From: Flavobacterium sp. LC2016-23
GTDB taxonomy: Bacteria > Bacteroidota > Bacteroidia > Flavobacteriales > Flavobacteriaceae
Length of the DNA: 64,000 nt
Assembly (NCBI RefSeq): GCF_009674775.1
Contig: NZ_WKKE01000006.1
Location: 150,596-214,595 of the forward strand
Direction of reading: 5' to 3'
The stretch's first letter is position 1, and each line of letters starts with the position of its first letter. Positions 42,256 to 50,765 of this stretch are shown here, in pieces. Below the pieces are notes generated by a model. That model saw only the letters and a list, made by a program, of their open reading frames with translations, searched no databases and was not told the DNA's origin. A program made the translations under genes and the position numbers.

Positions 42256-43478
42256 TTTCCTTCTCCTTTGTATTTTACTAAAAATGTGTTTTTCGGATCA
42301 ATTTTAAAAACCGGTTTGCTATAAGTTCCGGTTAGATATTTTGTTTTGCTGTACGTTTTTAAAATATCCGGATCAATAAAAGGAAGGTCGTTGATGTAAA
42401 TCAAATATTTATAAAACTGCGTCAGCATTTCCTGTTGTCCGCCGCCTTCACCGCTATTGGCAAAATTACTGTCGTGGTTATACCCCGTATGATGGGAGTA
42501 TTCATGTGACCAGAGTGACATTTCCCCTCTCCAGTGTCCGCTTACATAATTAGATTCATACTGAGAAGCCAGTGGTCCGCCTCCCCAGGCAGCATCACCG
42601 CCTACCATGGCCATGTAAAGCGTTCTTCCGTCCACATAGTCCCAGTATCGTTTTTCAATCTCGGCTTTTGTAAAATAATCATACTGGCCATTGGCATCCG
42701 CAGTATTACCATGCCAGTCTGTGGCTCCTATTACAGCAGTTCCGGCAGCAGCGGCCTGTTCTTTTTTATAAAGGTCAAAATTATTATGTGTCTGATAATA
42801 AATAGGATGGCTTAAAGCGTAGGAATAATTGATAATCATTGTAATGGCTTCTTTCGCCAATACAGGATTCATAGGCAGGTATTTGCCATATTCTTCAATA
42901 TGATAGCCGTCATGAAACTGAACCAATTGCGAAGATTTGATTTTCTTGAATTTCGCAAATAAAGGATCGGAGGATTCTACTGAAAATTCGATTCCGCCGG
43001 ACGAAAAACCCTCTATTTTATCTATGGTGACTGTTTTTCCGTCTTCCAATTGATAATCATTTTTTTCAGAAACCAATGGAATCTGATGGACTGACCGGTG
43101 AAAAGCCGGAATCTGGGTAAAGTGGTATAGTACAAAACGTTTGTCGTAGTTGGGTAATTTCGCATAGATTTTTACATCCTTAAGACCAACCGGCGAGTAA
43201 AGAGATAGCTGTACAGAGTCTTTTCCTTTTTGGATGACCTGTACGGGCTGATTGACACGAAACCAGCGGTCTTTTTTATCATACATTCTGGCTGGATCTT
43301 CATCGTCTTCAAACAGGGTCATCGGATGGTTTGCTGCCGAAAGTTTTGTTGCATCAATCTGAGGTAAATAGTTGGCGGTATAATTGCCTGAATCAGTATC
43401 ACTGCAACTGGTCTGCAGAATAACGGTTAAGAATAACAAGCCTAGGGAGCACAGGCTTTTGAAAAGAGTAGGTTTCAT
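42246..43478 (-). CDS. Metzincin-like zinc metalloprotease lipoprotein
   Basis: 410 residues with a lipoprotein signal (lipobox LQTSC). The extended zinc motif is HEYSHHTGYNHDS (H325, E326, H329, G332, H335, D336), fitting HExxHxxGxxHD of metzincins. A second feature is the methionine-containing segment GGGQQEML shortly after, which may supply the Met-turn. The N-terminal half has a beta pattern and no family I recognise. Anchored on the cell surface or in the outer-membrane inner leaflet, it could process surface or host proteins. The propeller lipoprotein is its translationally coupled partner. Confidence 0.75.
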   Translation of the reverse strand: MKPTLFKSLCSLGLLFLTVILQTSCSDTDSGNYTANYLPQIDATKLSAANHPMTLFEDDEDPARMYDKKDRWFRVNQPVQVIQKGKDSVQLSLYSPVGLKDVKIYAKLPNYDKRFVLYHFTQIPAFHRSVHQIPLVSEKNDYQLEDGKTVTIDKIEGFSSGGIEFSVESSDPLFAKFKKIKSSQLVQFHDGYHIEEYGKYLPMNPVLAKEAITMIINYSYALSHPIYYQTHNNFDLYKKEQAAAAGTAVIGATDWHGNTADANGQYDYFTKAEIEKRYWDYVDGRTLYMAMVGGDAAWGGGPLASQYESNYVSGHWRGEMSLWSHEYSHHTGYNHDSNFANSGEGGGQQEMLTQFYKYLIYINDLPFIDPDILKTYSKTKYLTGTYSKPVFKIDPKNTFLVKYKGEGKWN

Positions 43479-43772
43479 TGTTGTTAAATTTGAATGTTAA
43501 AAAAGGGGGACTTTTCTTTTTATGTTGTTTGGGCTATGTCTGTCAGTTAAGGGTTAAATAAGGAGTGTTTAATTTTAATTTGCGGGCAAATAAACGAAAT
43601 TATAATATAAGTACTACAGATTAAAGTAGAAAATTTGTTAAATACTGATAAGTCGGCTTTTTCTGCCTTATTTAAAAGTTAATAAACACTAAAACGTACT
43701 TTAAATCTGGATATTGTTTTTACAAAATTCACTTAAAAAAAAATTAATATTCCCTTTTCAAAAAAAATAATA
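43479..43772. other. Intergenic between metalloprotease pair and TetR operon
   Basis: AT-rich divergent promoter region. I found no gene; the TetR palindrome listed next lies at its right end. Confidence 0.5.
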
Positions 43773-43810
43773 AATAAAAGAATGTTCATTCATTTATTAT
43801 TCTATCTTTG
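43773..43810 (+). promoter_or_regulatory. TetR-type operator palindrome with -7 box
   Basis: Two 12-base arms (43773-43784 AATAAAAGAATG and 43787-43798 CATTCATTTATT) are palindromic with one mismatch around TT. The perfect -7 box TATCTTTG (43803-43810) follows at once, so a bound dimer would cover the promoter spacer. The tetR start codon is at 43824. Confidence 0.75.
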
Positions 43811-43823
43811 CTAAAAAGATGTC

Positions 43824-44420
43824 ATGAGAGTAAGAGATATTGATAAAGAAAATCTGGTTATTGCCAACGCAATAGATCAAATCGTACAGGATGGATTTCA
43901 GGGTTTCAGTATGAATAAACTTGCCAAAGCATGTAATATTTCGGTTGGGACATTATACATTTATTATAAAGACAAAGATGATTTAATCCAAAAAATAGGG
44001 GCAACCGTCGCTCTTGAGTTTTTTTCAAGTACCATTAAAAATTTCTCGCCTGAAATGTCATTTGAAGAAGGATTATGGATACAATGGGTAAACAGGGCTG
44101 GCTTTACCATGAAATATCCGAAGCAAGTCGCTTTTTTTGAAATTATCAAACACTCTCCTCATGGAGAAATAATATTGAATTCTACCACCAAATTTTCGGA
44201 TTTCAGGATGATTATGAAACAGTTTATCGATAACGCTCTGCATAAAAAGGAAATTTCGCCAATGACATTTGAAGCTTTTTGGGCCGTTGCTTACGGGCCA
44301 TTGTATACTTTATTAAACTTTCATACCGATGGTAAGAGTATGGGAGGGAAACCGTTTGTTCTTACCGATAAAATAATGAAAGAAGCTTTTCAGGCAACCA
44401 TAAAAGCTTTAAAACCATGA
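43824..44420 (+). CDS. TetR/AcrR family repressor
   Basis: 198 residues with an N-terminal TetR helix-turn-helix (FSMNKLAKACNISVGTLYIY followed by YKDKDDLIQK) and a helical ligand domain. It heads a three-gene set with a small protein (6 bases on) and an MFS pump, and a palindrome covers its promoter. The expected role is to repress its own operon until a toxic compound or pump substrate binds. Confidence 0.92.
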   Translation: MRVRDIDKENLVIANAIDQIVQDGFQGFSMNKLAKACNISVGTLYIYYKDKDDLIQKIGATVALEFFSSTIKNFSPEMSFEEGLWIQWVNRAGFTMKYPKQVAFFEIIKHSPHGEIILNSTTKFSDFRMIMKQFIDNALHKKEISPMTFEAFWAVAYGPLYTLLNFHTDGKSMGGKPFVLTDKIMKEAFQATIKALKP

Positions 44421-44426
44421 AAAGAT

Positions 44427-44654
44427 ATGGAGACAGATTTAAACACAATACACGTATTTAAAACAAATATTGGAAAAATAGATACCGGCTGCCCGATGTA
44501 TCAAAAGCTGAACGATCACAAGGATATACAACAATGGAGCATTGATCATGACGATATTGATTGTGTATTACGTATCGTTTCAGAAACGCTTCAGCCAAAG
44601 CAAATTATTACTCTTATCCGTGAATTTGGCCATAAATGCCAGGAACTGATTTAA
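44427..44654 (+). CDS. Small HMA-like/ferredoxin-fold protein
   Basis: 75 residues with the pattern strand-helix-strand-strand-helix: IHVFKTNIGKIDTGCPMYQK, IQQWSIDHDDIDCVLRIVSE, ITLIREFGHKCQEL. This resembles heavy-metal-associated domains without the CxxC metal motif (only one cysteine at the loop). It sits between tetR and the MFS pump in one operon and could sense or hand over the pump substrate. The family assignment is tentative. Confidence 0.6.
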   Translation: METDLNTIHVFKTNIGKIDTGCPMYQKLNDHKDIQQWSIDHDDIDCVLRIVSETLQPKQIITLIREFGHKCQELI

Positions 44655-44669
44655 AAATAAACGATTAAA

Positions 44670-45914
44670 ATGGAAAAAAATACTGCAGTAGCTACTGCTT
44701 TTTCTTTAAAACAGATCATTATTATTACTATTCTGGCGCTTTTGCAATTTACAGTGATACTCGATTTTGTCATAATTTCCCCTTTGGGTGATATCTTAAT
44801 GAAAACACTGGACATGACGACGGCCAAATTTGGATTTACCGTTTCCGCTTATGCTTTTAGCGCCGGAATTTCAGGATTACTTGCAGCAGGTTTTGCTGAT
44901 AAATTCGACAGGAAAAAACTGCTCATTTTCTTTTATACCGGATTTATTATTGGTACTCTTTTTTGTGCATTTGCTTCGAATTACCAGATGCTGCTTTTTG
45001 CAAGGATTTTTACTGGCCTTTTTGGCGGTGTTATCGGGTCGGTTTCACTTGCTATTGTAACGGATTTATTTGTAATTCAGCAAAGAGGACGAGTGATGGG
45101 ATCGATACAAATGGCCTACGCAACAAGCCAGATTTTAGGAATTCCACTGGGATTGTATTGTGCCAATAACTGGGGATGGCATGCTGCTTTTATTATGATT
45201 GCGGTTTTAGGAATATTGATTCTGATTGCTATTATTACGCAGCTGCAACCCGTAACAAAACATTTGGAACTGCAATCCGACAAGAACCCTTTTCAACACC
45301 TTTGGCATACGCTGAATAATAAAAACTATCAAATTGGCTTTGCGGCAATTGCATTTCTTTCTGTAGGTGGTTTTATGCTACAGCCTTTCGGAAGTGCTTT
45401 TCTGGTCAATAATATTCACATCAGTCAGCTTCAATTACCAATGGTATTTTTCTTTACGGGACTTTCGGTGCTGTTTATAATGCCTTTGGTGGGGAAGTTA
45501 AGTGACAAAGTCAATAAATTTAGGCTCTTTGCCGTTGGATCACTGATTTCGGTAATTATGATTTTAATTTATACCAATCTTAATCCTATTCCATTATGGG
45601 AAGTGGTAGCAATCAATATGGTATTGTTCATGGGGATTATGAGTCGTATGATTCCTGCTACAACCCTGAATACAGCTATTCCCGAAATGAAAGATCGTGG
45701 TGCTTATATGTCGATAACTTCTTCATTACAGCAAATCGCGGGCGGCATTGCAGCGGTATGTGCGGGTTTCATCGTGCATCAGCAAACCAAAACTTCTCCT
45801 TTGGAAAATTATGATGTCCTGGGATATGTTATTGCCGTTATTACAAGCTGTTCGGTACTGCTGATGTGGAGAGTAAATCAACTGGCAAAGTCAAAAGAGA
45901 AAAGTATAATTTAG
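44670..45914 (+). CDS. MFS efflux transporter (DHA-type)
   Basis: 414 residues with 12 predicted helices. The drug/H+ antiporter features are motif A after helix 2 (GFADKFDRKKLLIF), motif B-like ARIFTGLFGG, and motif C-like LGIPLGLYCANNWGW. It should export a hydrophobic compound under TetR control. The gene is followed by a hairpin terminator at 45957. Confidence 0.9.
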   Translation: MEKNTAVATAFSLKQIIIITILALLQFTVILDFVIISPLGDILMKTLDMTTAKFGFTVSAYAFSAGISGLLAAGFADKFDRKKLLIFFYTGFIIGTLFCAFASNYQMLLFARIFTGLFGGVIGSVSLAIVTDLFVIQQRGRVMGSIQMAYATSQILGIPLGLYCANNWGWHAAFIMIAVLGILILIAIITQLQPVTKHLELQSDKNPFQHLWHTLNNKNYQIGFAAIAFLSVGGFMLQPFGSAFLVNNIHISQLQLPMVFFFTGLSVLFIMPLVGKLSDKVNKFRLFAVGSLISVIMILIYTNLNPIPLWEVVAINMVLFMGIMSRMIPATTLNTAIPEMKDRGAYMSITSSLQQIAGGIAAVCAGFIVHQQTKTSPLENYDVLGYVIAVITSCSVLLMWRVNQLAKSKEKSII

Positions 45915-45956
45915 AAAATCAGGAAAGAAACATTTGTGATAAATTTTCGCAATGCA

Positions 45957-45991
45957 TAAAAAAAAGACGGTCTTTGATCGTCTTTTTTTAT
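45957..45991 (+). terminator. Terminator after MFS efflux gene
   Basis: AAAAAAGACG pairs with CGTCTTTTTTT around a short loop, followed by T-rich DNA. Confidence 0.75.
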
Positions 45992-46287
45992 GATTAAAAG
46001 ATTGTATTGAAGTAACAAAAACGTTTTTAAGTAAGAAGTTATGTGCAAATTTTAAATAGTACAAATCATCACGTGCAATAAATTTAAAAATGATTTCACT
46101 AATCTATCAATAAATTATATAGTCAGGATGACTATTTTTTATTTTATTGGTATTTCAGCTGAAAAACAGGCTTTAATACGGTGAATTTTCCTTAAAAATA
46201 AAAATGATGATTATGGGTTAAAATATCATAATTACTGAGTATTATGTTTTAAATTAGCATTAAAATAATGATTTATTGAAAAAATAT
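45992..46287. other. AT-rich intergenic region upstream of the mannoside locus
   Basis: No gene, hairpin or repeat that I can support; the LacI operator begins at 46288. Confidence 0.4.
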
Positions 46288-46309
46288 TTTACTAAAACGA
46301 TTTTGTAAA
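46288..46309. promoter_or_regulatory. LacI operator 1 (autoregulation)
   Basis: A 22-base near-palindrome TTTAC..AAAACGATTTT..GTAAA, closely matching the site before susC at 47444-47465. It lies 12 bases upstream of the -7-like TATATTTG (46321-46328) and 59 bases before the lacI start. Confidence 0.8.
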
Positions 46310-46367
46310 TCACTTTTATATATATTTGTTCAACTATTAATTATCCATTTAATACCATAACCACTTA

Positions 46368-47378
46368 ATGAAAAGAATCACGATTAAAGATATTGCTACC
46401 GAGGCCCAAGTTTCGATATCTACAGTTTCTTTTGTGATTAACGGGAAAGGGGAAAAGATGGCAATTAGCCCGGCTGTCATAAAAAAGGTAAAGGAAGTGG
46501 CTGAAAAGCTTCATTACCGGCCAAGTATGATTGCCAGTAGTCTGAGAACCGGAAAAACGAGATCTATCGGTCTTATCGTAGAAGATATCTCCAACCAGTT
46601 CTTTGCAGATTTAGCAAGAGTAATAGAAGACGAAGCCAAAAATATTGATTACAGGGTTTTCTATTGCAGTACAGGAGATGATGATGCACGTTCTGAAGAA
46701 TTGGTTCACAGTCTTTTGCAGGCCAACGTAGAAGGGTTTATTATCACGCCCACTAAAAATTTAGAAAAAACTATTGATCTTCTGTTAAAATTGCAAAGAC
46801 CCGTAGTTTTGATTGACCGTTATTTTGCACATCAGAAAGTAAGCCATGTAGTGATGGATAACTACGAAGGTTCCTATTCGGCTACTAAGTTTTTAATGGA
46901 GAAAGGATGCAAAAATATAGCGGTAGTCAATAATAAATCTCAAATGATTCAGATGAAACTGAGAGAGAAAGGATATACAGATGCCTTAAAAGAAGGAGGC
47001 ATTTATGATAAATCACTGGCGCTTTATCTGGATTATCATGCAAATGAGCAAAGCAGGATTGATTCACTAATAGGTTTTTTTAAAGCGAATCCGGGAATTG
47101 ATGCTGTTTTATTTTTAGCCAATTATATGGGATTGGCAGGTTTACAGGCTTTTAGAAGTATGGGGTACAAAATACCGGAAGATATTTCGGTAATCAGCTT
47201 TGATGATCATGACAGTTTCAAATTGCATACACCAACAATTTCCGTGATTGCACAGCCTATAGAAGATATTGCCATTAAATCTATTCAGTTACTAATGAGT
47301 CAGATGACAGATTTTGAAGCTTTCAAAATCGAAAAAGTGCTTAAGAAAGGCACATTGATTGTCAGGGAATCGGTTTAG
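46368..47378 (+). CDS. LacI family regulator of the mannoside locus
   Basis: 336 residues with the LacI DNA-binding domain (TIKDIATEAQVSISTVSFVI; HYRPSMIASSLRTGKT) and a sugar-binding core (SIGLIVEDISNQFFADLARV; ISVISFDDHDSFKLHTPTI). Matching 22-base palindromes lie before this gene and before susC, so it very likely controls both. The inducer is probably a mannose-containing sugar or its phosphate. This would use a cytoplasmic signal rather than the hybrid two-component sensor common in such loci. Confidence 0.93.
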   Translation: MKRITIKDIATEAQVSISTVSFVINGKGEKMAISPAVIKKVKEVAEKLHYRPSMIASSLRTGKTRSIGLIVEDISNQFFADLARVIEDEAKNIDYRVFYCSTGDDDARSEELVHSLLQANVEGFIITPTKNLEKTIDLLLKLQRPVVLIDRYFAHQKVSHVVMDNYEGSYSATKFLMEKGCKNIAVVNNKSQMIQMKLREKGYTDALKEGGIYDKSLALYLDYHANEQSRIDSLIGFFKANPGIDAVLFLANYMGLAGLQAFRSMGYKIPEDISVISFDDHDSFKLHTPTISVIAQPIEDIAIKSIQLLMSQMTDFEAFKIEKVLKKGTLIVRESV

Positions 47379-47443
47379 ATGCATTGCCTGTTTCAAAATT
47401 AAAAAAAATAAAAAATCAATTAAACGCGGTTTTTTTTACCCAT

Positions 47444-47465
47444 TTTACTAAATCGTTTTAGTAAA
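47444..47465. promoter_or_regulatory. LacI operator 2 upstream of susC
   Basis: TTTACTAAA, TCG, then TTTTAGTAAA gives a 22-base palindrome with nine-base arms. It matches operator 1 at 46288. The susC start is 197 bases downstream. Confidence 0.85.
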
Positions 47466-47661
47466 CAAAACAGCTTAAGCTGCCGGATAACTGATTTTGG
47501 AAACTATTTTTTATGTAGTAAAAACCTATAAAATGATATTTTTTTATCATTATATAACTACTTTTTTTTATTGAAACTGAGTTCGAATTTTTATTAATAT
47601 TAAAACAAACAGATTAAAAACAAACACAAATCAAAACAAATAAACCAAAAAAAAATTGCTT

Positions 47662-50600
47662 ATGAAACGAATTTTAGCAGTGTTAGGAATGGTATTGTTT
47701 AGCAGCTTAGGAGCTGTTGCACAAAACCGATTAATAACAGGCATAGTGGCAGATGCAGAGAACAAGGGAATTGTTGCTGCATCAATCGAGGTTCAGGGAA
47801 AACCATTTAGCGCAATTACAGACGCCGAAGGTCGATTTAAGATGAATGTTCCGGAAGGAAAGGTTACGTTAAATGTAACTTCTATAGGTTTTGTATCAAA
47901 ATCAGTGGTGCTTCAGGCAACTGAAAACAGAGTTTCAGTGGTATTAACAGAAAATGCACAGGAATTAAAAGATGTTGTCGTAACTTCATTTGGAGTTAAG
48001 AAACAAAGAAAAAGTTTAGGTTACGCAGTTGGAGAACTGAAAGGAGATGACCTGACAAAGAACAAAGAAATTAACTTAGGAAATGCCCTTCAGGGTAAAA
48101 TAGCAGGGGTTAACGTTTCTGCACCGGTGACAGGACCGTCCGGTTCAAGCCGTGTGGTAATTCGTGGAGCCACTTCAGCTTCAGGACTAAACCAGCCTTT
48201 GTATGTGGTAGACGGTATTCCGATTGATAACACCCAACAGGGAAATGCAGGAATGTACGGAGGAGCCGATAAAGGTGACGGTATGTCTTCTTTCAATCCC
48301 GATGATATTGCCTCAATGTCAGTATTAAAAGGTAGTGCCGCCTCAGCTCTTTACGGGTACAGAGGATCAAATGGTGTGATCTTAATCACCACCAAAAAAG
48401 GTAAAAACGGAACAGGAATCGGAGTAGATTTTAGTACCAACTCTACTTTTAATACACCGGCAAGCCTTTTGCACTGGCAGGATCAGTATGGTGCAGGAGC
48501 ACCGGATGCTAACGGAGTTCCAACAAGATTTACGAATTTACAGGAATTAAGGGATTCGTACTATTTTGCATGGGGAGATAAATACGACGGAACAAATTCG
48601 ATTGCCTTAGACGGAACGACAAAGCCTTACAAAGCATATGGAAAAGATAACGTTGAAAATTTCTACAGAACAGGGCATTCTTTCAGTAATACTTTGGCAA
48701 TTTCGGGCGGAAATGAAACGACAAACTTCAGATTGTCTTTCGGAAATACAAAAGATGAGTCTATTTTGCCGGGAACAAATTTCGGAAGAAATAACATTAC
48801 ACTGAGTTTGAACGCAACTCCAAACAAAAAGATCAGTATTGAGAGTAACGCACAATATATCTCGGAAAAAAGTAAAAACAGACCTTACCTGAATGACTCT
48901 CCGCGAAATCCTTCTTTCCCGACTACTTTTATGACGCCGGGTACCGACATCAGATGGTTACGCAATCCGTACGATGCCAATGGTGGAGAAGAAGATTATC
49001 TGGGAGCAAATGTATACCATACAAATCCGTACTTTGCAACAGATCAGACGTTAAACACGGATCTTAGAAAACGTTTTATAGGTTCTGCAAAAGTTACCTA
49101 TAACATTACAGATAAGATCTACGCAAAAGCGGTGCTGGGTATTGATGATATTAATTATGAATATACAGAGATTGAACCAACCGGAATCAATTACAATATT
49201 GGAGGATCTATTGAAGACAGAATTGAGAACCGTTCTGAATTTAATGCTTCGGGTTACTTAGGATACAAAAGTGATATCGCTAAAAATCTTTCACTGGATG
49301 CTTTTATCGGAGCAAACCGCCAGGATAACCGATATAATGGTATTAAAATGAAAGGAAATAATTTTATTGTGCCGTTCAAATATTTCTATGGAAATACACA
49401 ACCGGACAAAACAGAGAAATTATTTTCGGAACGCGAAGTAAACTCTCTTTTTTATTCTGCTGATTTAGCCTATAAAGATTTCTTATTTTTAAGTTTAACA
49501 GGTCGTGAAGACTGGTTTTCTACTTTAGATCCTAAAGACAACAGCATTTTTTATCCATCGGTAAGTACCAGTTTTATTTATTCTGAAGTGATTAAATTAC
49601 CGGAGTGGATGTCTTATGGTAAGATCAGGGCAGGATGGGGTAACGTAGGAGGCGGATTGCAGGAAGCGTATGCTTTAATGCTGACGTATACCACACCGGA
49701 CGGGCAGACAGATTCACAGGGACAGCCTATTTTAGGTGTAAATGGGGATACCGTTAACAATAGAAATTTAAGGCCTTATAATGTAAGTACCATCGAGTTT
49801 GGTTTTGAAAATACATTTTTCAATAACCGATTAAGTACAGATTTGACTTTTTACAGCAAGAAAACAACTAAAGATATTGCAGATGCTGATATTTCTCAGG
49901 CTTCAGGTTACAGAACCACTAAAATCAATGTGGGGGAAATCCTGAACAAAGGGGTTGAATTTGCAGTCAATGTAAAAGCAGTAAAAACACCAAGTTTTTC
50001 CTGGAGTGTAGGTTATAATTTCGCTTACAATCAAAGTGAAGTACTTAGCCTTTCTGATAAAATCAATACCAAATCACTAGAAGGAAACAGAGACGCAAGA
50101 GCTTCTGTAGTTTTAGAAAAAGGACAGCCTTTCGGCGTAATTAAAGCCTACGATTATTTAAGAGATGCAAACGGAAATATCGTATTAGATACCAACGGAA
50201 GATTCCTGAGAGGAAATTTAATTATTGCAGGACAAGGTGTTGCACCAACTTCAATGGGACTTTCAAATGATTTCTCTTATAAAAATTTCACGCTTTCCGT
50301 TTTTGTAGATGCTAAATTCGGAGGTGAAATCTATTCGGCAACCAACCAGTTAGGAACCCGTTACGGATTATCTGAAATTACACTTCCGGGTCGTGAAGGC
50401 GGAGTAGCAGTAAGCGGTACTGATGTGAACGGAAATCCTGTAAATCAAACAGTTTCTGCTTATAACTACTGGAGAAGTTACAGTGACGTAACCTCAAACT
50501 TCGTATACGATGCTGATTTTGTGAAGTTAAGAGCAATTTCTTTTAGCTACAATTTCCCAAAAACCTATATCCAGAAAACACCATTTCAATCTATTAGTTT

Positions 50601-50754
50601 AGCTTTTTCAGCTCATAATTTATGGACGATTTATGACAAAGTTCCAAACATTGATCCGGAATCAAACTACTCTAATAGCAATGCTCAGGGTATGGAAAGA
50701 GCCTCTATGCCATTGACCAGAAACTACGGTGTAACGCTTAATGTTAAATTCTAA
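47662..50754 (+). CDS. SusC/RagA-type TonB-linked glycan importer
   Basis: The 1030-residue protein has a signal peptide (cleavage near AVAQN), a carboxypeptidase-like domain (ITGIVADAENKGIVAASIEV), the TonB-box region (ELKDVVVTSFGVKKQRKSLG), a plug with VVIRGATSASG and PLYVVDGIPIDN (the RagA-type signature), and a large barrel. I use the ATG at 47662; a TTG six bases earlier is in frame. It forms the outer-membrane channel of a SusCD pair and imports oligosaccharides from high-mannose glycans. SusD follows 11 bases on. Confidence 0.95.
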   Translation: MKRILAVLGMVLFSSLGAVAQNRLITGIVADAENKGIVAASIEVQGKPFSAITDAEGRFKMNVPEGKVTLNVTSIGFVSKSVVLQATENRVSVVLTENAQELKDVVVTSFGVKKQRKSLGYAVGELKGDDLTKNKEINLGNALQGKIAGVNVSAPVTGPSGSSRVVIRGATSASGLNQPLYVVDGIPIDNTQQGNAGMYGGADKGDGMSSFNPDDIASMSVLKGSAASALYGYRGSNGVILITTKKGKNGTGIGVDFSTNSTFNTPASLLHWQDQYGAGAPDANGVPTRFTNLQELRDSYYFAWGDKYDGTNSIALDGTTKPYKAYGKDNVENFYRTGHSFSNTLAISGGNETTNFRLSFGNTKDESILPGTNFGRNNITLSLNATPNKKISIESNAQYISEKSKNRPYLNDSPRNPSFPTTFMTPGTDIRWLRNPYDANGGEEDYLGANVYHTNPYFATDQTLNTDLRKRFIGSAKVTYNITDKIYAKAVLGIDDINYEYTEIEPTGINYNIGGSIEDRIENRSEFNASGYLGYKSDIAKNLSLDAFIGANRQDNRYNGIKMKGNNFIVPFKYFYGNTQPDKTEKLFSEREVNSLFYSADLAYKDFLFLSLTGREDWFSTLDPKDNSIFYPSVSTSFIYSEVIKLPEWMSYGKIRAGWGNVGGGLQEAYALMLTYTTPDGQTDSQGQPILGVNGDTVNNRNLRPYNVSTIEFGFENTFFNNRLSTDLTFYSKKTTKDIADADISQASGYRTTKINVGEILNKGVEFAVNVKAVKTPSFSWSVGYNFAYNQSEVLSLSDKINTKSLEGNRDARASVVLEKGQPFGVIKAYDYLRDANGNIVLDTNGRFLRGNLIIAGQGVAPTSMGLSNDFSYKNFTLSVFVDAKFGGEIYSATNQLGTRYGLSEITLPGREGGVAVSGTDVNGNPVNQTVSAYNYWRSYSDVTSNFVYDADFVKLRAISFSYNFPKTYIQKTPFQSISLAFSAHNLWTIYDKVPNIDPESNYSNSNAQGMERASMPLTRNYGVTLNVKF

Positions 50755-50765
50755 TAGTAAAAAAG

